A DNA stretch of 64,000 nucleotides from Lachnospiraceae bacterium (GTDB taxonomy: Bacteria > Bacillota > Clostridia > Lachnospirales > Lachnospiraceae), in NCBI GenBank assembly GCA_021770755.1, contig JAETQI010000015.1:22140-86139 (forward strand), given 5' to 3'. Positions 37,221 through 44,814 of this stretch are shown here, in pieces. A program made the position numbers and the translations under genes. Every line of letters starts with the position of its first letter. Position 1 is the stretch's first letter. The notes under the pieces are model-generated. The model made no database searches. It worked only from the letters and a program-made list of their open reading frames with translations, and was not told where the DNA came from.

Positions 37221-38843
37221 TCACACACCAGTTCCCTGCAAAACCTCCACTTCACACCAATGCTCCTTCGTCTCCCGGCTGTAACTGATACCAACCGCCA
37301 GGATCCTGCCAGTAAATTTCGGACTTTCACCCAGTTTTCCCTGAAACCGCAGATCATACCGCTTATCCTTAATCTGCTCAATTGCCTCCTTTGGCGTACT
37401 GTCCACTTTCAGTTCCAGAATGATCCCGTCTGCATTTTTCCGCTCTGGATAAAATATAAAATCCACAAACCCCTTTCCTGCCCGGTCTTCCCGCTCAACC
37501 CGGTATCTGTTTCGGGCGGAAAGATAACACAGATTTACGACCGCCGACAACTCAACCTCGTTATTATAAGACAGAATCGGCGTCTCTGTATTGTGTGCAA
37601 ACTGCAGGATATCTTCCATGGTCTTTGTATCTCCAGCCAGCGTCGCCTGAAGCATCTGCTCCGATTTCCTTGCGAGGTTGTAGACATATCCCAACGCGTC
37701 CTTCGTCAAAAGCAGCTCGTTAAACCGATCCATCAATTCTTTGTTCGGAATCAGAACGGCTCCATCCTCATAAGTCAGCAGACCATAAACCACCATGGCG
37801 GAATAGATCTGTTCCCTGGAATGGATCTCCATGGAAACCGCCGCAAACTGCCCGATATCAGCCGCCACCCGTTCCCCTGATACCATTAAGGCCAGATCGT
37901 CCCTCACATCCTTGATATTGTTCCTGATATAATAAAACAGCTCATCATACGGGCCGGAACTTGTCCAGTAATTCCTGAGCTGGCCATCGGTCAGCGCCAG
38001 AACGACAGATCGAGGATTGTATAAGCGGTTTCCGGCAGCCGTATAATACCCGTCATACCAGAACCGAAGTTCCTCCCGGTCAAACTTTGGCGTTTCTGAT
38101 TCGTTCCGGTAAATTTCATAAAGCCGGTCAACCTCCGCATCCGAAAATCCAAAATATCCGCTGAATTTTTCTGACGTGACCATGTCATACTCCACAAACA
38201 TATTCAGTTCTGAACCGCTGGAATATTTTGCGACCGGCAGGACACCTGTCATATATGCAAACTCTACGTATGGCTGATCTTTTAACAAATTTTTTAAAAA
38301 CAGTAAATACTCCTGCTGGTTCACCTCAAAAACAAAAGACATGTGGAATACCGCATCCCATTCATCCAATACAAACAAAAACTTGTTCTTTGTCCGTTCA
38401 TATATTTTTTGCAGGCCATCCCACACAGCTTCCGTCATACTTATGCCCAGATCAGGATAGGCAGCGATCAGATCCTCCGTGACCCGGTCCTGAATACGAG
38501 CTATATACATCTCATACTCCCTGCAGTCTTTAGCCATTTTGCTGAAATCAATATAGATCAGATCATGCTGATTCAGATGCGCGCTGTATTCCTTCTCTCC
38601 GGATATTGCCAGATCCTCAAATATCCGCTCCCCTTCATCCGTTTTCCCGAAAAACGCCCCCACCATATTTGCCATGACTGTTTTCCCGAAGCGCCGGGGC
38701 CTCGTGATACAGCAATAGCGGTTTCTTTTTCCAAAATAAGGCACCAGTTCCTTTAAGATCAGCGTTTTATCCACAAAATACGGATCCCGAAGCACTTCCT
38801 TATATCCTTCGTACGGCACACGGCTATTTAAAAACATTCCCAT
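37221..38843 (-). CDS. AAA-ATPase-like protein with C-terminal PD-(D/E)XK nuclease domain
   Basis: 540 residues. N-terminal predicted AAA-ATPase (residues about 1-260): FVDKTLILKELVPYF, Walker A ITRPRRFGKTVMANM near 46-60, Walker B FLFVLDEWDAVF. C-terminal region (about 430-530) has AGKGFVDFIFYPER then GIILELKVD, the D...ExK pattern of the PDDEXK_9 nuclease fold. This architecture is abundant in gut Clostridia and Bacteroidetes, often in many copies per genome; function is unknown, possibly linked to mobile elements or defence. The start follows AAAGGAGGG and has its own promoter at 38866-38893. Confidence 0.88.
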   Translation of the reverse strand: MGMFLNSRVPYEGYKEVLRDPYFVDKTLILKELVPYFGKRNRYCCITRPRRFGKTVMANMVGAFFGKTDEGERIFEDLAISGEKEYSAHLNQHDLIYIDFSKMAKDCREYEMYIARIQDRVTEDLIAAYPDLGISMTEAVWDGLQKIYERTKNKFLFVLDEWDAVFHMSFVFEVNQQEYLLFLKNLLKDQPYVEFAYMTGVLPVAKYSSGSELNMFVEYDMVTSEKFSGYFGFSDAEVDRLYEIYRNESETPKFDREELRFWYDGYYTAAGNRLYNPRSVVLALTDGQLRNYWTSSGPYDELFYYIRNNIKDVRDDLALMVSGERVAADIGQFAAVSMEIHSREQIYSAMVVYGLLTYEDGAVLIPNKELMDRFNELLLTKDALGYVYNLARKSEQMLQATLAGDTKTMEDILQFAHNTETPILSYNNEVELSAVVNLCYLSARNRYRVEREDRAGKGFVDFIFYPERKNADGIILELKVDSTPKEAIEQIKDKRYDLRFQGKLGESPKFTGRILAVGISYSRETKEHWCEVEVLQGTGV

Positions 38844-38865
38844 TCAACGTCCCTCCTTTCCTTTT

Positions 38866-38893
38866 ATTGTAACAGATGCCATGGAGAATGCAA
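38866..38893 (-). promoter_or_regulatory. Promoter of the AAA-ATPase/PD-(D/E)XK gene
   Basis: Minus strand TTGCAT, 16 nt, TACAAT preceded by TGT, 23 nt upstream of the start codon. It shows that this gene can be expressed independently of the TIR-receiver gene upstream. Confidence 0.55.
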
Positions 38894-38953
38894 CAAGTGA
38901 CATTAGTGAAATACATTGACAGTTTCCGACAAGTCTTCCGAGATTAGCGGCAA

Positions 38954-39871
38954 CTATTGCAATTCTAAAATGTCTGAAATCGTAGATATAATGTCACCCG
39001 TTCCATGAATAACCTTAAATGCGCCTGACCGTAAAGCCTCATCCCCATATCTCTTAATTGCCTTATAACTAGAATAGACGATGATTGGTATCTGGCACCT
39101 AAGCAGCCTGAGACTTCTCAAAAGCACCAATCCGGCATCCTGCTCATCTCCCCTTCCCATATCCGTAATAACCAGATCATATAACCGGCTCTTATACAAT
39201 TCTAGCCCCTGTTCTGTCGTAAGCGCTATATCAAACTCAATATTTTTGCTCTGAAATAAATTGATTATTAGCTCATTATTCTTCGGATAATCGTCCACCC
39301 ACAAAATTCTGTTTCTTTTCTCCCTGCCCTTTTCCACAAAGCTGTTCTCTCTGGGAACTTCATCGACAAGCCGCCAGATTAATTGCTGCATTTCTTCCAA
39401 TTTTTTCTCAACAGTATTATACACTTTGCTATTTAAGGTACTGATAACCGGACTGTCACAAATACTATCATCAATTTTATCCAGATACTTCCCTATAGAG
39501 TCTTTCAGGCGCTGCTCCAACCCAATAGAATCCTTATAAAAAACGATTCCAAAGTGGCTGACATCAAATGGTATTTTTTGTCCCTCCTGCAGCAGCATGA
39601 TTGTCCCCGTTTTGAGTGTATGCCTAATTCCCAACTCATACCATACATTTGAATTGAAGTCTGTCAAAACGGCTATAACAATATCACTATTTTCAAGATT
39701 TTCGATAATAGCGTCAAGCATTTCATAAGGTCCCACTTCAGATCTTATACACGTATAGTCTTTATCTTCCATAATTTTCTTGATGATACCAAAAAAGATA
39801 TTCCAATACTCCTCGTCATGTCGAGCGTCCGTTGTTGAAAACGGCATAATAACAAAACATTTTCTTTTCAT
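38954..39871 (-). CDS. TIR/deoxyribosyltransferase-like domain fused to a receiver domain
   Basis: 305 residues, no membrane segment. Residues 4-115 (CFVIMPFSTT, MLDAIIENLENSDIVIAVLT, NSNVWYELGIRHTL, PFDVSHFGIVFY) match the TIR-like/nucleoside-deoxyribosyltransferase fold; Glu79 sits where the catalytic glutamate of NAD- or nucleoside-cleaving members lies. After a helical linker (about 118-180), residues 187-303 form a CheY-like receiver: ILWVDDYPKNNE (acidic pair 193-194), DLVITDMGR (Asp237, phospho-acceptor position), IVYSS (Ser267/268), SGAFKVI (Lys286). No histidine kinase is nearby. The start follows GAGGAGG. It lies on the same strand as the CRISPR-Cas operon, in an apparent defence region. 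Confidence 0.8.
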   Translation of the reverse strand: MKRKCFVIMPFSTTDARHDEEYWNIFFGIIKKIMEDKDYTCIRSEVGPYEMLDAIIENLENSDIVIAVLTDFNSNVWYELGIRHTLKTGTIMLLQEGQKIPFDVSHFGIVFYKDSIGLEQRLKDSIGKYLDKIDDSICDSPVISTLNSKVYNTVEKKLEEMQQLIWRLVDEVPRENSFVEKGREKRNRILWVDDYPKNNELIINLFQSKNIEFDIALTTEQGLELYKSRLYDLVITDMGRGDEQDAGLVLLRSLRLLRCQIPIIVYSSYKAIKRYGDEALRSGAFKVIHGTGDIISTISDILELQ

Positions 39872-40037
39872 TCTGATCCTCCTCGTACTTTAATATTTTC
39901 TTATGTATACCAATATGTTCTGCATCCTGTATAGTTCATGTTATTACATATCCCCAAATGCAACAAGGGACAGAACCGACCAAAATAAACAGTCCTCCCT
40001 CAAAAAACATCAATCATCAAATCCCTTCAAAAAAAGC

Positions 40038-40066
40038 TTTTCAACTCACCGTCTTTATGATAAAAT
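40038..40066 (+). promoter_or_regulatory. Promoter of the amino-acid ABC operon
   Basis: TTTTCA, 17 nt, TAAAAT about 60 nt before the permease start; the rest of the 39872-40127 gap shows no gene. Confidence 0.5.
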
Positions 40067-40127
40067 GGGCGTTAGTTAGATTTGCATATTTATGCATTTG
40101 TACAAACAGTTGAAAGGAAACGGACAA

Positions 40128-40826
40128 ATGACAGCATTTCAGGAATGGTTCACTGATTTTTCTAATCTATTTTATAAATGTTTTATCCGGGAGGACCGCT
40201 ACAAGCTATTGCTCGAGGGCATCGGCGTGACGATCAAGGTATCGCTTCTCGCCGTCCTGATCGGTATCCTGATCGGAATGCTGGTCGCGCTGTGCAATCT
40301 CTCCAAGAGAAAACTGATCCGTTTTTTTGGCAGCGTCTACACTGATGTGATCCGTGGAACACCCTCCGTCACGCAGTTGATGATCATTTATTTTGTCATC
40401 TTTGCCACGGTGGATCTGGACAAATGGATCATCGCGGCGATCGCCTTTGGCATCAATTCCGGCGCCTATGTGTCAGAGATCATCCGCGCCGGTATCCTGT
40501 CTGTCGACCACGGACAGACAGAGGCGGGCAGATCCCTGGGGCTAAATGCCTTTCAGACGATGACAAGGATCGTGATCCCGCAGGCAGTCAAAAACATCTT
40601 TCCCGCACTCTGCAACGAGTTTATCGTTTTGATCAAGGAGACCGCCATCGTCGGTTATGTGGGACTGATGGATATCCAGAAAGCGGGCGATTTTATCAAG
40701 AGCGCGACGTTCAACGCGTTCATGCCGCTGTTTGGAACTGCCGTGATCTACTACATCCTGATCAAGATCCTGACACTGTTGCTGCGCAGGATCGAGATCG
40801 TGCTGCGAAAATCTGATATCCGATAA
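40128..40826 (+). CDS. Polar amino-acid ABC transporter permease (HisM/GlnP type)
   Basis: A 232-residue membrane permease with about five helices. GIGVTIKVSLLAVLIGILIGMLVALCNLS and the EAA loop GQTEAGRSLGLNAFQTMTRIVIPQAVKNIFPALCNEFIVLIKETAIVGYVG are diagnostic of the HAAT/PAAT permease family. The start at 40128 (MTAFQEW) follows AAAGGAAAC. First gene of a three-gene operon with ATPase and binding protein; probably a homodimeric permease as only one is encoded. Confidence 0.95.
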   Translation: MTAFQEWFTDFSNLFYKCFIREDRYKLLLEGIGVTIKVSLLAVLIGILIGMLVALCNLSKRKLIRFFGSVYTDVIRGTPSVTQLMIIYFVIFATVDLDKWIIAAIAFGINSGAYVSEIIRAGILSVDHGQTEAGRSLGLNAFQTMTRIVIPQAVKNIFPALCNEFIVLIKETAIVGYVGLMDIQKAGDFIKSATFNAFMPLFGTAVIYYILIKILTLLLRRIEIVLRKSDIR

Positions 40827-40853
40827 AAATAAATTCAGAGGACAGGAGTTTAC

Positions 40854-41576
40854 ATGATAAAAGTAAAGAACTTACATAAAAAATTTGGAGACCTGAACGT
40901 CTTAAACGGCATCGACGAACATATCTCCCCCGGAGAAGTCGTCGTTGTGATCGGCCCATCCGGTTCCGGCAAGAGCACTTTCCTGCGATGCCTGAACCTG
41001 CTCGAGGACGTGACGGAGGGCGAGATCTACGTGGACGATCAGTTGATCAACACGCCCAAGATCGACATCAATAAAGTGCGGCAGAAAATGGGCATGGTGT
41101 TCCAGCAGTTTAACCTGTTCCCGCATCTGACGATCATGGACAATATCACGCTGGCACCGGTCCTTCTGAAAAAAATGACAAAAGACCAGGCCGTCAAGAC
41201 AGGACACGATCTCCTTAAGCGCGTCAATCTGGCGGACAAAGCACAGGCGTACCCGGCACAATTGTCCGGCGGGCAGAAACAGCGCGTCGCGATCGCGAGG
41301 GCGCTTGCCATGAGTCCGGAGATCATGCTGTTTGACGAGCCCACCTCGGCGCTCGACCCCGAGATGGTCGGGGAGGTGCTCGACGTTATGAAGGATCTTG
41401 CCCGATCGGGCATGACGATGGTGATCGTCACCCACGAGATGGGCTTTGCCAGGGAAGTCGCATCGAGGGTTCTGTTCGTCGACCAGGGCGTGATCATGGA
41501 GAGCGGCACGCCGGAGGAAGTGTTCAGCAATCCGAAGAACGAGCGGACAAAGCTCTTTCTGAGCAAGGTTTTGTAA
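40854..41576 (+). CDS. Polar amino-acid ABC transporter ATPase (GlnQ/HisP type)
   Basis: 240 residues. Walker [17 protein letters not shown]-loop [13 protein letters not shown], signature [17 protein letters not shown], Walker [18 protein letters not shown]-loop [11 protein letters not shown]; the last is typical of amino-acid importers. Starts 27 bp after the permease. Confidence 0.97.
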   Translation: MIKVKNLHKKFGDLNVLNGIDEHISPGEVVVVIGPSGSGKSTFLRCLNLLEDVTEGEIYVDDQLINTPKIDINKVRQKMGMVFQQFNLFPHLTIMDNITLAPVLLKKMTKDQAVKTGHDLLKRVNLADKAQAYPAQLSGGQKQRVAIARALAMSPEIMLFDEPTSALDPEMVGEVLDVMKDLARSGMTMVIVTHEMGFAREVASRVLFVDQGVIMESGTPEEVFSNPKNERTKLFLSKVL

Positions 41577-41714
41577 GGAACTGTTAATGAAGGTATTATG
41601 CCAAACGGCTTAATATAGATATATCAACAGGTTTTCATAGCCTCTGACGCGGAGTGCGGATCTCAGACCACAGCGGCAGGCTATGGCAGACAATCATCAA
41701 GGAGGAGAAACATT

Positions 41715-42596
41715 ATGAAAAAAGGAACAAAAATGGCAGCACTCATGCTGGCGATGGCGATGATGACGACCGCGCTGACAGCATGCGGCGGCGACGCGAA
41801 GAGCAGCAGCACAGCGACAGATACGACTGTCACAGACTCCCAGCCGCAGGACAGCGCACCAGCGGACACAGAACCGGCAGAAGCCGGTACGCAGGAGGCC
41901 GCTCCAGAGGCAGGCGGCACACTTACATTTGGCACAAACGCCGAATTTCCGCCCTTTGAGTTCGTGACAGGCAGCGGCGTGATCGACCAGTATGACGGTA
42001 TCGACATCGCGATCGCCAAGCAGATCGCGGAGAAAAACGACATGACACCGGCGATCGAAAATATGGAATTTGCTTCTCTGCTGGTGGCATTGCAGAACGG
42101 TCAGATCGACGCGGCGATCGCGGGTATGACCGTGACCGATGAGAGAAAGGAAGAGGCGGATTTCTCAATCCCCTACTACACAGCCACGCAGGTAATGATC
42201 GTGAGAGAAGACTCCGATATCACCTCCGCCGCCGATCTTGCAGACAAGAAGATCTGCGTTATCGAGGGCTACACGGGCGAGATCTGCGTCAAAGATATGG
42301 GATATCCCTATGAAGCATTCAAAAAGGGCACCGATGCCATTATGGAACTGGTAAACGGAAAATGTGACGTTGTCGTGCTCGACTCTGCCACATCCCAGAA
42401 ATACATCAGCGACAATGAAGGGCTCAAGATCGTGGAAGATCCTTCAGCCTTCGAATCCGAAGAGTATGCCATCGCTGTGAAAAAGGGCAATACAGAGCTT
42501 CTCGACATGATCAATACCGCCATCGATGCCATGCTCACCGACGGCACAGTCGCGGAATTGGGTGCACAGTATACGGAAGGACTTTCAGCAGAGTAA
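41715..42596 (+). CDS. Amino-acid ABC transporter substrate-binding lipoprotein
   Basis: 293 residues. Lipoprotein signal ending LTACGG (lipobox), then a Ser/Thr/Ala/Glu-rich linker to about residue 70, then an SBP family 3 fold: TLTFGTNAEFPPFEFVTGSGVIDQYDGIDIAIAKQIAEK, FASLLVALQNGQIDAAIAGMTVTDERKEEADFSIPYY, and KCDVVVLDSATSQKYI. The start follows AAGGAGGAG. It is 138 bp after the ATPase; a separate promoter in that gap was not identified. Confidence 0.95.
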   Translation: MKKGTKMAALMLAMAMMTTALTACGGDAKSSSTATDTTVTDSQPQDSAPADTEPAEAGTQEAAPEAGGTLTFGTNAEFPPFEFVTGSGVIDQYDGIDIAIAKQIAEKNDMTPAIENMEFASLLVALQNGQIDAAIAGMTVTDERKEEADFSIPYYTATQVMIVREDSDITSAADLADKKICVIEGYTGEICVKDMGYPYEAFKKGTDAIMELVNGKCDVVVLDSATSQKYISDNEGLKIVEDPSAFESEEYAIAVKKGNTELLDMINTAIDAMLTDGTVAELGAQYTEGLSAE

Positions 42597-42647
42597 ACCA
42601 GCCGGTCAACACCGCCAGCTCGCGTAGTGTGTGTTCAAAAAATATTT

Positions 42648-42691
42648 GTGGAGGGATACGGACCAGAACAGCCGTATCCCTCCACTTGCTT
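42648..42691. terminator. Bidirectional terminator after the amino-acid ABC operon
   Basis: GTGGAGGGATACGG/CCGTATCCCTCCAC, a 14-bp perfect stem with a 10-nt loop. TTGCTTTTT follows on the plus strand and a T6 run follows within a few bases on the minus strand, where the anti-sigma gene ends. Confidence 0.85.
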
Positions 42692-42737
42692 TTTCACTGA
42701 TCAGCAGGTGATCCGGTTCAGACCGCATGCCTGTTGC

Positions 42738-43652
42738 CTACTTCCGGATCCCGTCAAGCACCTCTGCCGGAATCTCAAACTCCACCGTTCCCATATACAT
42801 CGGCGCTACATCGCCCTCGTTGAAGCCGATGACCACATTTCCCCGCTCATTCAGATAAAACGAAGTCTCATCCGTGATCGCCTTGAAGTTCCACTCCTCG
42901 ATCTCGTCATTCAGCCAATAGTGCACATTTTCGTCGGCATCCATCCGCTCCTGCATCTGGCGCTTGATATCCTCGCTGATCGGTGTGATATAGTCGGCGC
43001 CTTCCTTGAAGATATCCTTTAACTGCAGTCTCTCGCCGGTGTTTAAGTCGATGGTGTAATAATAATTCCACTGGTATCCGCTGCCGGCGCCCTGATAACA
43101 GATCAGTTTCAGCGTGAAATAATCGGGCGTGGTCGTGAGTACCTCGCTTTTTACCACGACATCCTGATATCCCATCTCCTCATCCAGATTCTTCTCAAAC
43201 TCCGCGATCAGATCGTCTGTGATCGACTGGATCTCCGCGTTGATCTCCGCCGTCGTGCGGTCTATATTTTCCTGCAGGGTACTGTCCTCGAGCTGTTCCT
43301 CCGGCTTGATCTCGGGCACTTCGATGTCTGCCATATTGCGGTCGCTCTCATACGCATAATCGCGGAATGTCACCACCCTGACAAGCTGTCCGATGATCGG
43401 GATCTGTTCCATCGCGTGCGCGATCGTCCCCGACGTGTTGGGCAGTATGACAAAGAGCCCTGCCGCTACCGCCGCCGCTGCAACGGCTATTCTTATCTTA
43501 CCTGTATGATTTTTATTGTTCTGATCCATTTCCTTCGCCTCCCTTATTTTTTCCTGCAGTTGTCTCACCTGAAAGTCCGTCATCCGGTGTTTTTCATACT
43601 CCTTTCTTAGTATATGTAGTTCTCTTTCCAGCAAATCATTTTTTTCTGCCAT
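42738..43652 (-). CDS. RsiV-like anti-sigma factor (DUF3298)
   Basis: 304 residues. Cytoplasmic charged N-terminus (1-50), a single membrane helix (about 52-70: IRIAVAAAAVAAGLFVILP), then an extracellular part with the DUF3298 region (TPDYFTLKLICYQGAGSGYQWNYYYTIDLNTGERLQLKDIF...), as in RsiV of Bacillus, the lysozyme-sensing anti-sigma factor. It follows the ECF sigma gene by 15 bp and so should hold it at the membrane. The inducing signal here is not shown. Confidence 0.85.
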   Translation of the reverse strand: MAEKNDLLERELHILRKEYEKHRMTDFQVRQLQEKIREAKEMDQNNKNHTGKIRIAVAAAAVAAGLFVILPNTSGTIAHAMEQIPIIGQLVRVVTFRDYAYESDRNMADIEVPEIKPEEQLEDSTLQENIDRTTAEINAEIQSITDDLIAEFEKNLDEEMGYQDVVVKSEVLTTTPDYFTLKLICYQGAGSGYQWNYYYTIDLNTGERLQLKDIFKEGADYITPISEDIKRQMQERMDADENVHYWLNDEIEEWNFKAITDETSFYLNERGNVVIGFNEGDVAPMYMGTVEFEIPAEVLDGIRK

Positions 43653-43667
43653 ATTCTCCCTCCATTC

Positions 43668-44180
43668 TCATGAATTTTCCAGATACACGCGGAGCTTTTT
43701 GATACTGCGGTAGAGCCTGCTCTTGACTGTATTGACATTTTCCTCCAGGATATCCGCGATCTCCTCCAGTTTTCTGTCCTCAAAATACCGCAGTATGACG
43801 ACCGCCTTGTCCTTCTCCGGCAGGGAATCGAGCGCCCTTTGCAGATCGATCTTCTCACAGTTGTCCTCCGTGTAGGACAGTTCGAAACCTGTCTCCTGCA
43901 TGGACTCATACGAATATTTCTGAGGCTGCTTTAGATGCCGGAAACACTCATTGAGCATGATGCGGTACACCCAGGTCTCGGCGTACTCCGCATTTTGCAG
44001 CGTATCGCTGCCCCGCAATGCCCTGTAGGCGCCATTCTGCACAATATCGCAGGCGTCCATGTCATTGTGGACATAACTGTATGCAAGCCGGTAATACTGA
44101 TCATACTTTTCCAGCAGGATCTTTTCCAGCAGATCTTTCTTTGCATTTTCATTTTTCTTTTTGTACGAAAAAATCTGCAA
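43668..44180 (-). CDS. ECF-family RNA polymerase sigma factor
   Basis: A 170-residue sigma-70 group 4 protein. Region 2: YYRLAYSYVHNDMDACDIVQNGAYRALR and ETWVYRIMLNECFRHLK; region 4: LDSLPEKDKAVVILRYFEDRKLEEIADILEENVNTVKSRLYRSIKKLR (helix-turn-helix). A TTG at 44180 is 8 nt after AGGAGG and is the likely start; the GTG at 44189 lies inside that site. The partner anti-sigma gene follows after 15 bp. Confidence 0.92.
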   Translation of the reverse strand: MQIFSYKKKNENAKKDLLEKILLEKYDQYYRLAYSYVHNDMDACDIVQNGAYRALRGSDTLQNAEYAETWVYRIMLNECFRHLKQPQKYSYESMQETGFELSYTEDNCEKIDLQRALDSLPEKDKAVVILRYFEDRKLEEIADILEENVNTVKSRLYRSIKKLRVYLENS

Positions 44181-44211
44181 TTTTTTCACCTCCTCAATTC
44201 TTTTAAAACAT

Positions 44212-44240
44212 TAGACCTCTCACCTGCCCGAATAGTTTCA
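44212..44240 (-). promoter_or_regulatory. ECF-type autoregulatory promoter
   Basis: Minus strand TGAAAC, 17 nt, GGTCTA, close to the ECF consensus TGAAAC-N16/17-CGTC. It lies just upstream of the sigma gene, so the sigma factor probably activates its own operon. Confidence 0.6.
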
Positions 44241-44258
44241 AGTTTTTTTAATTTTATC

Positions 44259-44307
44259 TTGACAGTCATTGTCTACTGTTGTAAACTATAGTTGTCTACA
44301 TCAGTAG
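44259..44307 (+). promoter_or_regulatory. BlaI-type promoter/operator region
   Basis: TTGACA, 17 nt, TAAACT (44259-44287), followed by the dyad CTAC-ATCA-GTAG at 44296-44307 and a second GTCTACTGTTGTA-like half-site overlapping the spacer. Such TAC/GTA dyads around the start of transcription resemble BlaI/MecI operators, pointing to autorepression. Confidence 0.55.
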
Positions 44308-44399
44308 TCATACTTTAGACACACTCTGATGCAAATAGTCTCTCCGAATCACCTACAAGGGAGATTCCGGGAGACTCTTATACAGAATGGAGGATTCAT

Positions 44400-44786
44400 A
44401 TGAAACCAAAAATAACCGTATCGGACTCGGAGCTTGCGATCCTCGAAGTCCTCTGGTCAGCGGGAAGCGCGCTGAATGCAGGCGAGATCCGCAATGCTCT
44501 GAACGATCACAAAAACTGGGAGCGCACCACCGTCCTGACACTGATCCAGCGTCTTGTGAAAAAAGGAGCGCTCCTGCAGGAAAAGCGCGCACAGAATAAC
44601 CGCGAAGTCTACTATTATACACCCTGCATCGCACGCGAAGAATACATCCGCACAGAGACGAAAAATTTTATAGAGAAATTTTTTAAAGGAAGCTCCAAAA
44701 ATCTGGCGGCTGCACTGGTTGACAGCGATGCACTGACAAAAAAGGACATCGAGGAGCTCCGGGATTACTTTAACCAGAACCTTTGA
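44400..44786 (+). CDS. BlaI/MecI/CopY-family repressor
   Basis: 128 residues. Winged-helix PF03965 pattern: VSDSELAILEVLWSAGSALNAGEIRNAL...WERTTVLTLIQRLVKKGALLQEKRAQNNREVYYYTPCI, then a C-terminal dimerisation helix with FIEKFFKGSSKNLAAALVDSD. The start follows GGAGG. It is co-transcribed with the BlaR1-like sensor 28 bp downstream, which would trigger its cleavage. Confidence 0.94.
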   Translation: MKPKITVSDSELAILEVLWSAGSALNAGEIRNALNDHKNWERTTVLTLIQRLVKKGALLQEKRAQNNREVYYYTPCIAREEYIRTETKNFIEKFFKGSSKNLAAALVDSDALTKKDIEELRDYFNQNL

Positions 44787-44814
44787 ACCCTGATTTTCAA
44801 ATGGAGGAATTGCT

